NCBI GenBank assembly: GCA_950097015.1 | Contig: CATNEN010000007.1 | Location: forward strand, 1,364,001-1,428,000 | Direction: 5' to 3' | DNA: 64,000 nucleotides | From: Macrostomum hystrix | Taxonomy: Eukaryota > Platyhelminthes > Macrostomidae | In this document: piece by piece, positions 22,315 to 32,081 of the stretch | How the letters are laid out: the number at the start of each line of letters is the position of its first letter | How positions within the stretch are numbered: the stretch's first letter is position 1 | The notes under the pieces: generated by a model | The model's database searches: none | What the model saw: only the letters and a program-made list of their open reading frames with translations | What the model was told of the DNA's origin: nothing | Program-made: the position numbers and the translations under genes

Positions 22315-22385
22315 TACGGAAAAAATTCGAACCCCCCTCGTAACACTCAAACAGAGCGCTCTCTCTATCAACACGCCACACAGGT
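22315..22385 (-). repeat. tRNA-like sequence inside copy A
   Basis: Read on the minus strand, TGGCGTGTTGATAGAG resembles a tRNA A box and GGGGTTCGAATT, 35 bp later, a B box. Spacing fits a tRNA-derived promoter. The same sequence is in copy B near 46900-46985. The acceptor stem is not convincing, so this is a tRNA relic or SINE head, not a functional tRNA gene. Confidence 0.4.
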
Positions 22386-23972
22386 TGAGTTATACATGCA
22401 TAGAAAGACATATTTATACTAGTTATAAGACAAAAACAAAATCAAATTATATTTATTTTAATTTTAAATTACTCATATTTATATAACTTGGTTGCTAGAT
22501 TATATTGGCTTTATTTTTGACGGCGGGCAGTTAATTAAAAAATTAAATTAAAGCTGTTTTACCCAGCTCTCCAACCCGTAAAATAGGCTTTTCATTCTAC
22601 CCAGAAATCAGAATCAGTCATTCATTCTACCCAGAATTCCAGAACCAGAATCAGTTCTAAAATTCCAGAAAGTATAGCGGTATAACTCTACAGTGCCTTA
22701 AAAGAAACGAAACAGAAACAAGTAAGACTGATTATGTACTCGTAATTATTTATGACAATGATCCGAATAAGGTATTAGCAAAAAATAGCTCGCTGTGGGT
22801 CTAGTGTCACTAAATGATGTGCCATTGCCCGCAGTCCTTCTGCAATCATTCTCAATATAATTGTATTCATTTGTCTATAGAATTCGTCACTTTTTTAGTG
22901 TTACATGGAAAGAAAGAATTGTATTTTTATAAATACTCTTTTTACATGTCAAAAACGAGTCTGAATAGTCCGGATTTTACGTCAATTTCATAACTTTACG
23001 TGCGTATGGTATAACAAATAATTATACAGAACTAAGTATGCGCATTAAAAAAGTGTATTAGTACTTCTCAAAAAAAGATTTTCTTAGTTACGTTGTAGTA
23101 TAATTTTTTATTTAAGTTTTTATTCAATAGTTTAGAATTGTTTAAATAAAAAACGCGCCCTAATGCGCTGCGCCACCAAACTAGTTTAGTTGGTATTTTA
23201 CACTTAGGATATCATTACATCCATAACAGATTGTACTTTACTGTGTCTAGAGAAGGTATTTTTTAAAGTTACTTTGTCAATTTAAGTATTGAAATTTTCT
23301 ATTAATTTTTTTATAACAAAGGTTATAACAAATGTTTTTTCGTTTTAAATTTAGTTACTAGTACTACTTATGCCAGCAAATCGAAATCCCAATCCAATTG
23401 TTTTGATTTTCAACATTTATTAACTGACACAATGAAAATGTTACATGTAAAGTTAATAATAGATGTTAGTTAAAACCTAAGACTAAACTACTAAGAGTGT
23501 TACTAATGCAACTTATATCCAAATTATCAGTCAGTGGTCTGGCTGACTAGCTAAATTTTTTAAACCAAAATGATAATTGCTATAAAGTATAGACTTCAAG
23601 TTTTTAATACATTTTAACTTTGCTTGCTTTTTGGGCTTCTTGAACTTTGACTTACTAGACTTAGCTGCAGGGTGGTCCATGGACCCAGCGGGGAGGCGAG
23701 GGTCTCTTGAACTTTAGGTCTATATAAAATAGTTCTTGTTTTGATAGGATGATAAATCTGTGGCTACTAAGGCTTTTTGATGTGCTGATTTCATTTTTAA
23801 TCAGATTTGTTATAGCTTTAACCCCCTACCATGCCATAGTCAGAAAAGTGGTAGAGTGCATGTCAAAACAATTTTTTGCTCCTCCCAAAATTGTACAACG
23901 TTACTACCTGCCTTGCAACAATAATAATTAATATACCTGGCATAAATAATGTGGTGTGGAATTTTTCATAAT

Positions 23973-24455
23973 GGCAGTGCTTATCCCCATGGTACTGTAG
24001 AAATAATTTTTGTCTTTTTCCTACGGTACCGTGGGAATAATTTCCTGCTTATCCGCACGGCACACTGATAAGATAGCTGTCCTAATCATCTATCTTTTTA
24101 TCGTGACTGCAATTTTTTTTTCTTCCGGTTTTTAAAAGCAAGTAAACAAATAAAAGTTTTCTGCTTTTTTGCAATTAGTTAACCAATACGGTGGCTTTTT
24201 AAGTATATAAAATATATATTGCTATTATTTATATATTTAAAAGAATACAACTGAAGTGTGTATTTTTATAATCTTATAGCTCAAGCCTTCTAAGCCTATA
24301 ATCCAGTCTATTTCTTTACGCATCTCTGGAGCTATGTTGAAGATAGGACAGCTATCTCATCAGTGTGCCGTGCAGATAAGCAGGAAATTATTCCCACTGT
24401 ACCGTAGGAATAAGACAAAAATTATTTCTACGGTACCGTGGGGATAAGCACTGCC
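23973..24455. mobile_element. Mutator-like MITE (483 bp) inserted in copy A, empty site in copy B
   Basis: The termini GGCAGTGCTTATCCCC and GGGGATAAGCACTGCC are perfect 16-bp inverted repeats, inside longer inverted ends of about 100 bp containing repeated CGGTACCGTGGG modules. The 9-bp duplication TTTCATAAT is at 23964-23972 and 24456-24464. Copy B has the sequence once, uninterrupted, at 48534-48542, proving insertion. The 62-codon frame across its right end is not a gene. Confidence 0.95.
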
Positions 24456-24954
24456 TTTCATAATTGTCTTTGGCCATAACCAGCTCGGCAGCATCCAAAG
24501 AGCAGAAAGAATCGCAGCTACATTTCTAACCTTTATTAGTGACTTCAATCAGGCAATATTTCCAAGCTTCCAACTTCCAAGCATTCTGTAGCATTTTTTA
24601 CTGGATTTGTCACTACTACCCTGTGGCTATATAACAGCCAAGTAAACTAAACTAACCTGAACTGAACTGAATTGAACTGAATTGTTACGAATACTATAAA
24701 CTGAATTGTTTCTGCACTGCACTTTTTGTTTCATTTAGCGCAATTTTAAATTTATTCATAAAAATAATTTTGCAAACAAAAGTAAATTTATGCCATGCGC
24801 TTGTACACCTTTTTATAGAACAGCAACCCTTTTGTGACATAATATTCTCACTAGGCCCTACCCCTATAATATTTTTATATTATTATGGTACAGGCATACA
24901 TAATACAAGAGTTACAAGATGAAATAAGATTATTATGGTCAGTACTGATTATAT

Positions 24955-25375
24955 TATAAGAAATTGAGATTATCAAACCAAAAAAAGAAACAAAGGAAAT
25001 TTAAATTTAAATTAACTCAAATTTTAAAGCATAAAGTAGGCACTAAAGCTTCGTATTTCAGTTTGAGTCTTAAATTAAAGTGCATAAGAAATAGTGCAAT
25101 AAAATGGTTTTATTTTGTAATTCTAATTTTTTTCTTACACACAGATGGTTCTAACTGGTGCCAATATTATAAGAAATTGAGATTATCAAACCAAAAAAAG
25201 AAACAAAGGAAATTTAAATTTAAATTAACTCAAATTTTAAAGCATAAAGTAGGCACTAAAGCTTCGTATTTCAGTTTGAGTCTTAAATTAAAGTGCATAA
25301 GAAATAGTGCAATAAAATGGTTTTATTTTGTAATTCTAATTTTTTTCTTACACACAGATGGTTCTAACTGGTGCC
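24955..25375 (+). repeat. Tandem duplication of about 210 bp in copy A
   Basis: The block starting TATAAGAAATTGAGATTATC appears twice (about 24955-25165 and 25166-25375) almost without change; copy B has it once (49034-49240). It includes the 3' splice site and first bases of the HMG-like gene exon, so the upstream copy contains a duplicate acceptor. Confidence 0.85.
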
Positions 25376-26610
25376 AATGTGTTTTTGCAAAACAAAGGAA
25401 AGGCAGGTAAGTTTTCTTATGGTCAGTATTACTTAAAAATATACTACAGGGATATATAGTAAGACTAGAACTCAAGAAATAGTAATGTATGAGTAGGCAG
25501 CATTATTTTTAATACAAAACATTTTAGTCCATTTATGCAGCATAACATTGTTTTTTTCTAAAAGTCTTGAATATTGTTGTATTTTCTAGGCTACATCATA
25601 TGTTATATTCTCTGTGGGGTGCATCTATTAATTTACATAAAAGCTAGAAATAAATAAATATAATAATTAGTCACTATGTTTTGGTAAAATTTAAAAATTC
25701 AAATCTTCCTTTAATTCTAGTGTGGACCGCCGAACTGCGTCGCGAGTATATGAGTCTGCCAATCGAAGAAAAGCGACGTCTTCAAGAAGAAGCTAAAAAT
25801 CAGCAGAAGAAAATAAGAAAAGTGGTAAATGATTTAAAACGTACAGGTGAGACATACGTACTTATTATATTAACCCGACGTGGAACCGATTTTACCACGT
25901 CCAATGACATATCGCCTAATGTTAGAAGCGCTATGGAGCCCCATATAAATAAAATAGCAGAACTAATGGATGACGCGAAAAAAGCAGAACAACAAAATAT
26001 GGCAAATGAGCGCAGTGATGTTCAGCTTGCTGAAACTAGTCAGCCACGAAACCTAGCTTCTGTTTATAGCGATGTGAAAAAAATGCGACAAGAAATTTTT
26101 TTTAAGGGCTAAAATTGCACATAAAACAGCGACAGGTTTCGACGGCAAGATTCCATGGAGCCTTGTCGGAAGAAGTTGCAAATTCATTCCAGAATTGAAG
26201 GACCCCCATCACTTATCCAGAGAAAAATGTGTAGCCATTTTAAAGGAACTCGAAAATACAGAACTGACATTTTGTAATTCAGTTTCCATTGATGTATCAC
26301 CTGATCATGATACACCAATAAGTGCCTCTCATCTGCATCAACAACAGGCTCAAGTGATGGAAGAAGGGCTACAAGTCGATGACTACCATAATATCACCAC
26401 AAGTGACTTGGAGAGTGAAGGAGATACGGCACTGACTTCTGTAACCGCGAAATATCGGCAACACTTTCACGAAAGTGAAAGTTCAACAAATTTTAATCCT
26501 TTCAATACTCCATTTGTAAATGACGCAAATAGACTTGCTCAGTCATCTTTATATGGGGCGAGCTCTGCACCCAACATTACGCTTAGACTAGATACTAGAC
26601 AAACGGAATG
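25358..26610 (+). pseudogene. Copy A of the HMG-box-like accessory gene, frameshifted
   Basis: Exons 25358-25406 and 25721-26610 match those of the gene at 49222-50435. In copy A a run of eight T (about 26096-26103) replaces seven T in copy B, adding one base; the frame then stops at 26112 after MRQEIF. The remaining frame is intact to TGA (26608-26610). Copy A also keeps 39 bp (13 codons, about 26319-26357) that copy B lacks. That difference preserves frame, which suggests past coding constraint. The frameshift could be an assembly error in the homopolymer. Confidence 0.7.
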
Positions 26611-26774
26611 AAATTTTAATATGAAACAATTATTAGAGGCCCACACGACGCCAATAGCTTAATATTAGATAGTATATTTAAGATGCAATATGCTATGGTT
26701 TTCAATGTTTTCAGCCGAAAATAGTCACTGTGCAGAGAGCTGCTATCTTTACAGGGACTAGAGTCTATATTCTG

Positions 26775-27008
26775 TCAAATATTGCTGGGATTGTCAATGT
26801 GCATTTATTGCTTTGACATTTTTCCTCTGCATAAAACTAATGCTGGGATTGTCACTGTGCATTCATTGCTTTGACATTTTTCCTCTGCATAAAACTAATG
26901 CTGGGATTGTCACTGTGCATTCATTGCTTTGACATTTTTCCCTCTGCATAAAACTAATGCTGGGATTGTCAATGTGCATTCATTGCTTTGACATTTTCCC
27001 TCTGCATT
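26775..27008. repeat. Subterminal 59-60-bp repeat of copy A, about 4 units
   Basis: Units of AATGCTGGGATTGTCA(A/C)TGTGCATTCATTGCTTTGACATTT followed by CCTCTGCATAAAACT (here given in two parts). The same unit forms the arrays at 37010-37830 (about 14 copies, reversed) and 50600-51183 (about 10 copies). Confidence 0.9.
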
Positions 27009-27106
27009 TGTCAGATAAATTTTTCTTTCACGAACGTGACGCGCCTCATCGTGGCGTGAAAGTGAACAGTGCGCGTTTCAATCTTTTGCACTTGCCAAGA
27101 CGTCAC

Positions 27107-27640
27107 ATAGAATTGATAATATGATGCTGCTGACTTATAGAATTGATAATATGATGCTGCTGACTCATAGAATTGATAATATGATGCTGCTGACTTATAG
27201 AATTGATAATATGATGCTGCTGTCACATAGAATTGATAATATCATGCTGCTGACTTATAGAATTGATAATATGATGCTGCTGTCACATAGAATTGATAAT
27301 ATGATGCTGCTGACACATAGAATTGATAATATGATGCTGCTGACTTACAGAATTGATAATATGATGCTGCTGTCACAGAATTAATAATATGATGCTGCTG
27401 ACTTATAGAATTGATAATATGATGATGCTGACACATAGAATTGATAATATGATGCTGCTGTCACATAGAATTGATAATATGATGCTGCTGACACATAGAA
27501 TTGATAATATGATGCTGCTGTCACATAGAATTGATAATATGATGCTGCTGACTTATAGAATTGATAATATGATGTTGCTAACTTATAGAATTGATAATAT
27601 GATGCTGCTGTCACATAGAATTGATGAGGTGATGTTGCTG
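27107..27640. repeat. Satellite, 30-bp unit (18 copies), segmental duplicate 1
   Basis: Unit ATAGAATTGATAATATGA followed by TGCTGCTGACTT, with TCACAT and ACACAT variants. Clearly akin to the 28-bp satellite at 55778-58945, which occupies the same position beside the second segmental duplicate. Long frames of both strands (YYQFY or MMLLT type) are artefacts. Confidence 0.95.
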
Positions 27641-27656
27641 ATGGTGTGATCCAGTT

Positions 27657-28502
27657 GAGCCTCTGCGCCTTAAGTATCGACCGAAGCCGCGCAGTCCGAA
27701 CCACATGTACAAATTGTCGCTAAGTTGTCGCTACCTGCTCTCAGATGAGCTAACCTACGCGGATTGCCAACTCATGCCTAAACTGCATCATCTGAAAATG
27801 GCCGCTAAGGTAGAATTCCCTGTTTGTCTGCCAGGGTTCGAATGCTTTTTTAATCTCAGAGTCTATTTAGCTCCAGCGGGCTAAAGATAGATTCTAAAAT
27901 GAATGCGGGTCGGTATTGACTGTGAAATCAGATAGGAAAGAGATGAGACAGGATAAAGATGAGACAGGCGAGAGATGTGACATGGAAGATGTAAGACACG
28001 GCACAGTTTTATACAGAGGAGAGATAAGACGGGAGATAAAACAGGGAAGATATGAGACAGTGAAGACATGAATCAGGGCCAAGATGCATGTGACAGTGTT
28101 CAGATTAGACAGAGGAGAGATGAGACAGGGGTGAGGTGAGATCGGAGAGACGAGACAGGGGTGAGGTGAGATCGGAGAGATGAGACGTCTTGGGTGAGAT
28201 CAGAGAGATGAGACAGGCGTGATTCAATTGTTCGCATCGTCGATACATTTCAGTTCTATCGCGACTTCGATGTGCCATCAGAGCTGCAGCATCTGCAAGC
28301 CTATTATTCGGCCATGTACGAATGCGAGGCCTTCCGTTGTAGCTGTCCGGCCGACCGTGACGTCTATCAGTTGTACCACGACAAGCTGCCTCGCGCATTG
28401 GTTGCTAAGAGACCGCAGCCCAGCCTGATGGACGACTCGCGGCTGTTGCTAGGCGAGAGCGGCACCGGTGGCATTGGCAACAATGGTGCCGGCGTACATT
28501 GA
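27657..28502 (+). pseudogene. 3' end of a second CLIC-type gene, 5' part missing (duplicate 1)
   Basis: Two exons: about 27657-27809 encodes CRYLLSDELTYADCQLMPK and LHHLKMAAK, then a GTAGAA donor; 28254-28502 (acceptor TTTCAG) encodes FYRDFDVPSELQHLQAYYSA, SCPADRDVYQLYHDKLP and a Gly-rich tail to TGA. Both exons align with the C-terminal half of the complete CLIC at 18172-20438, with phase-0 junctions in the same place. The thioredoxin-like N-terminal half is absent: the satellite and copy A lie where it should be. It is therefore a truncated gene; the open frames and splice sites themselves are intact. The same fragment recurs at 58979-59908. Confidence 0.75.
27868..28222. repeat. Relic of the minisatellite-bearing hAT element in the CLIC-paralogue intron
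   Basis: AGCGGGCTAAAGATAGATTC, then TATTGACTGTGAAATCAGATA, split here as TATTGACTGTG and AAATCAGATA, parallels 2817-2880 of the hAT element (AGCGGGCCAAAGAGAGAACC; CATTGACTGTAGAAATATGA). It is followed by the same kind of GAGATGAGACAGG repeats. The termini are lost. Confidence 0.6.
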
Positions 28503-29650
28503 TGGGCTAACATTTATTTAGGTAGAAAATTAGGCAAGTTTTGTTCGTTTTTCTCTAGCGAAAATGCGACAGCTGCTTTTTAATTTTTTTAGTTTTTTTA
28601 TGGTAAAAATGACTTTAAACGATTAATAATTTTAGTTTTTACTACTACTAATTCGGGTGTATCTCCGTACTCAGTAAGATAAAAACTGCGATTTTTGTCG
28701 CCGCTTGCTTGTCTGTAAACTACAATGCCTATAAGTACTTATACATTCATCCTTTGCGTGTGTTTTTCTGAACTAAAAGCATTCGATTTTTTATAAATAT
28801 TACGAGGGGTGTCCCAAAAGTTCCCGGAATGTCCAACGTTGCTCTTCAACGGAGCCATGAAATTTCACGCCCATGGTGTCAAATGAAAGGAAATTTTGTC
28901 AGAAAGAAAACAAAATTAAAATCATGTTCATATCTTTTTCTATTCAGGAGCTGCAGCAAGAAACGTGCGCGAAGGTCAGGGGTAGTGTTACACAAGCTCA
29001 AAAATCTATGAAAATGATTTTAAACAATAAAACACAGAACAGTTCGTTCACACTTTCCATAGACACTGCCACGTCTTTCTGACACGTCAGTAGCAGTGCC
29101 AGTATCAGTATCAGTATCAGTAGCACTAATTCAAAATGAAAATATCCAAAAATGGAGATGAAAAATGATTGCCATAAATTTTGGAGCTTGTGTTAGTGCT
29201 CCGAAAGTTATTTTACTAAGCTCCACGAATGTAATTAAGTATGAGCATATATGTTTACAATGTCTCGCTAATTAAATTCTATGCCAAATTAAATTCCCGT
29301 TCTTTTTTTTAACGTGCAAAGCTTTCTACAAAAATATAGTTAGCTAGTACAAACCTTTATTAATTAATATAAAATTGTTATTCAGATATAGTGCACTGTT
29401 ATTTTAATACTTTCTTATAGATATTGCAGTAGTAAAATACAAAAAACGTACCGTTCTTGTATTGTGTTAATGTTAGTTAGCTCTACTAATGCTCTGTTTT
29501 GTTATTTACTTATCGCTGCTCATCATATGCTCATTTTATTCCATTCAAATAAAGCAACAATTAGAAAAAAATTGTTGTTTGCTTCAATCATTTTGTGTAG
29601 TAAACAGCTGAGATAAGCTACAAAATTCCTACTCAGTGAGCTTGTAACAT
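28503..29650. other. Non-coding part of segmental duplicate 1 with a mariner-like end
   Basis: Mostly AT-rich. At 28801 ACGAGGGGTGTCCCAAAAGT looks like a mariner-type terminal repeat, followed by about 150 bp (GGAATGTCCAACG, ACGGAGCCATGAAATTTC) that may be an element relic; no opposite end was found. Duplicated at 60207 onward. AATAAA words near 29550 may belong to a 3' untranslated region. Nothing coding is convincing. Confidence 0.45.
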
Positions 29651-29656
29651 TGGTTA

Positions 29657-29740
29657 GGGCCGGGTGAGTGGCAGATCGGTCTAACGCGTTGGCCTCTCGC
29701 ACCGAGGTCCCTGAGCTCGATTCCGCGGCGAGGCCACATT
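29657..29740 (+). repeat. tRNA-derived SINE-like head (duplicate 1)
   Basis: GTGAGTGGCAGATCGGTC resembles an A box and GAGCTCGATTCCG a B box with tRNA-like spacing. The stems do not form a full cloverleaf as far as I can fold it by hand. Repeated at about 61062-61145. A related B-box block (GGTCCCTAGCTCGATTACC) is at 45330 and 45810. Confidence 0.45.
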
Positions 29741-29930
29741 CATTTTGAACGCAGCCGCGGAGAGAAGACTTAGGGGCACAGCGATAGTGTACACTGCCAG
29801 ACGATGAGAAAGTCGGGCCCTATAAGCCCTATCTTATTACTGACGAATTTCCATAATTATTTCGATATCGACTGCCTCTCTAAAAACATATTTGTTGAAA
29901 TTAGTAAAATATTCTACTTTTGTTTTCCAG

Positions 29931-31311
29931 CCCGCCAGCCAGTTCGGCGATGTGGACCTCGGAGGGAAAGTACGTAGTGTCAACGAGCATCCAGTCTGGT
30001 AGATCAGTCACTGACTGGCTGACTGCTGACTGACTGCTGCTGCAGCATCATAGAAGCAACTATGATGCTTCTCTAGAAATCATCATAGTTGCTTTGTTTC
30101 ACGTGTTAAGACTTGGCAGCCGAATATTCGTCATCGACAATGACATCGAGCCGGTGCGCCAGCGGGAGTGCTTTAGTAAAATTGTTTGAAACCCGTTAAA
30201 CATTATCAATTCTATGAGTAAGCAGCATCACCTTATCAATTCTATTAGTAAGCAGCATCACCTTATCAATTCTATTAGTAAGCAGCCTCGCTTATCCTCT
30301 GTGTTTTTTTAAGCAATATGACTTCTTAATTAATTATTATATAATTAAGCCGGGTTAATCTCAATGTGTTTGATGTGTTTGTCTCCTATTTTCATTATTT
30401 TGCCTTTTCATACTCAGATAGAAATTCATGGCATAGACTCAGATCTCATTGGCCTAGATAGGATAGACTCAGGTGCTATAGAGACTCAGATTCCATAGCC
30501 TGTGCTCACAAAATATATTTTAAAAACATTTTTGTTGAAATTAGTAAAATATTCTACTTTTGTTTTCCAGTCAGTCAGGCGACAAAGGAAACTTAGGGTT
30601 CTACCAATCTAGTGAATTTAGGGCCGCATACACAGTGTGCGAGCTCCCGAAGAAGCGGTTGTCCATTCGCCAGCTGATTCAAGCTGAGCTCTATGACGCC
30701 ATCATGGGCTCAAACACCAGCAGCACCAGCTATGAGGTCCTGTCACTCGGCTGCGGCCCAGGCAGCGACCTTCTTGCCGCCATGGACGTGTCCCAGCTGG
30801 TGGCCAAGTCAGAGGGTCTGGGACCACTTCAGATGGGCGTCACCGGTGTCGACATGTTTGATTGGCTGCTCTGGCCATTCCATGAGGCAGCCGCAGCGTT
30901 AGCTCTGCAGGGGCTAATCAGCAGCTTCCCGGAGCAGTTTCACCTGGGCCACAGCCAGGGACAACTAAAACCCAAAGAAAAGTCTATAAGTCATGTCAGG
31001 TGCGCATCCGTTAACTTAATTTAATCTTGGTTTGTAGTTTGTATTTTATATATTATTGAAACGTTCGTTATAAATATGTTTGTTATAAATAAGTATATAA
31101 GGAATTGGCCCACGATGGAATGTCCCTGATTTTACTTCTTTGCTCTATTTATTTATTATTTATTAATTTTAGTTATTTTATAAAAAAACTTGAATATATT
31201 TTTCATAATTTTCAATTTTTTATTACTAACTAGCAGACTACGGAGACTACGTGGGACTACGGATGTTGCTACGACCTTATCCTGCTGAGCTATGCCGAGG
31301 TGCGGCTCTAA
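29931..31311 (+). pseudogene. Fragments of a methyltransferase-like gene (duplicate 1)
   Basis: Three exon-like pieces. 29931-29969 (acceptor TTTTCCAG, donor GTACGT) encodes ASQFGDVDLGGK. 30571-30999 encodes QSGDKGNLGFYQSS, RLSIRQLIQAELYDAIMGS, then EVLSLGCGPGSDLLAAMD, a class I S-adenosylmethionine-binding motif (hhxhGxGxGxDh), and VTGVDMFD, which fits the acidic motif II. 31234-31311 encodes CCYDLILLSYAEVRL and stop, like the DLhhLSY segment that follows in such enzymes. The junction phases I can propose between pieces 2 and 3 do not agree, and the tail of a normal enzyme is missing. The substrate is unknown. A damaged second copy is at 61.33-62.66 kb and a third fragment at 42.59-42.75 kb. 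Confidence 0.55.
30190..30290. repeat. Short reversed block of the 28-30-bp satellite
   Basis: Three units of TTATCAATTCTATTAGTAAG followed by CAGCATCACC, the reverse complement of the satellite that borders the duplicate (GGTGATGCTGCTTACT..., AATTGATAA). Further single or double units are at 31447-31510, 61612-61668 and 62795-62850. Confidence 0.85.
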
Positions 31312-32080
31312 GACAAGTTTCGTCACCGACTGGCTGCCGCAGCTGCTAAAAGTGCAATAATTTGTGTTGTCATTTTTGCTATTAACGCTGTTGTTGATTA
31401 TCTGCTGCTGGTGCTAGACGCAGATCTTAGGAAAATTGTTTGAAACCCTTATCAATTTTATGAGTAAGCAGCATCACCTTATCAATTCTATTAGTAAGCA
31501 GCCTCGCTTATCCTCTGTGTTTATTTGTTTATTAGGCTCTAACCTGTTTATTAAGTTCATTGAGTCGTTTATTCCTTCGTGTGAATCATCCCTTGTGTGG
31601 TTTGAGTCTGCGTTATTAGTAAACCAGCTATTACTTGCATGAGCGAAAACCCAGAGTCACTTGAGTTCAAATCTGAGGCGAGCAAAAGACATTACGCTCA
31701 CCAATTTTAATACTTTTGGCCTTTCTATTATCAGCGTTCTTTATTTTATTCGGCATTCTGCCTGAGCTCAGTGGGCAAGCTTCTACCCTCAACTTCATCT
31801 ATCCCGTAACTTTCATCCGCTATGAGCTTCTAACGGAAGCAAGTGTAAAACATAATGACCCCGGTGATAGCCAAATAGGGCCTTAGCTTTAAAATCTCTT
31901 AATTTTTGTTATGCGTTTTAGAAAATTAGCACTTTTATTCATCAAAAGCTAAAAGTTAGTTTTTTGAAGTGCGAATATCGTTATTTTTTTAAGTTTCGGA
32001 TGCTGAATTTTTGACGGCACATCAGGGGCTATCCAATAACGGCATGCGCGATTCCAGATGTGCACCTGTTCTACAAACTT
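31312..32080. other. Tail of segmental duplicate 1
   Basis: Includes a single copy of the 19-bp word GCTCTAACCTGTTTATTAA (31536-31556) that is expanded to eight in duplicate 2. No coding sequence recognised; the 68-codon frame at 31436-31642 overlaps the satellite block and is not supported. Similarity to duplicate 2 ends close to CATGCGCGATTCC at about 32040-32055. Confidence 0.5.
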
Positions 32081-32081
32081 A

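Larger units (their letters stand above)
21758..27106 (+). mobile_element. Copy A: truncated relative of the KDZ composite element
   Basis: Begins at CAGCTCGCGGCCGCCGG, matching 46331 onward, and runs nearly colinear with 46331-51283 (copy B) by eye. It ends at GACGTCAC, where B and the left arm at 36.9 kb both continue for another 900 bp. At that point copy A passes straight into the 30-bp satellite, which itself contains GTCAC, so the boundary is a microhomology junction and not a transposon end. Copy A differs from B by a 483-bp MITE insertion (23973-24455), a tandem duplication of about 210 bp (24955-25375) and a shorter terminal array (4 units). No transposase. Confidence 0.8.

Noticed and set aside
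23749-23931. 60-codon frame conserved in copies A and B (also 48319-48501)
   Set aside because: Conserved only because the whole element copies are near-identical; differences between copies are not biased to silent sites as far as can be seen, and no domain is recognised.
28801-29082. Complete mariner element beginning ACGAGGGGTGTCCC
   Set aside because: Only one end can be seen and no transposase motif follows; kept only as a possible relic.
29657-29740. Functional tRNA gene
   Set aside because: A- and B-box-like blocks are present, but acceptor and anticodon stems do not pair well by hand; more likely a SINE head.
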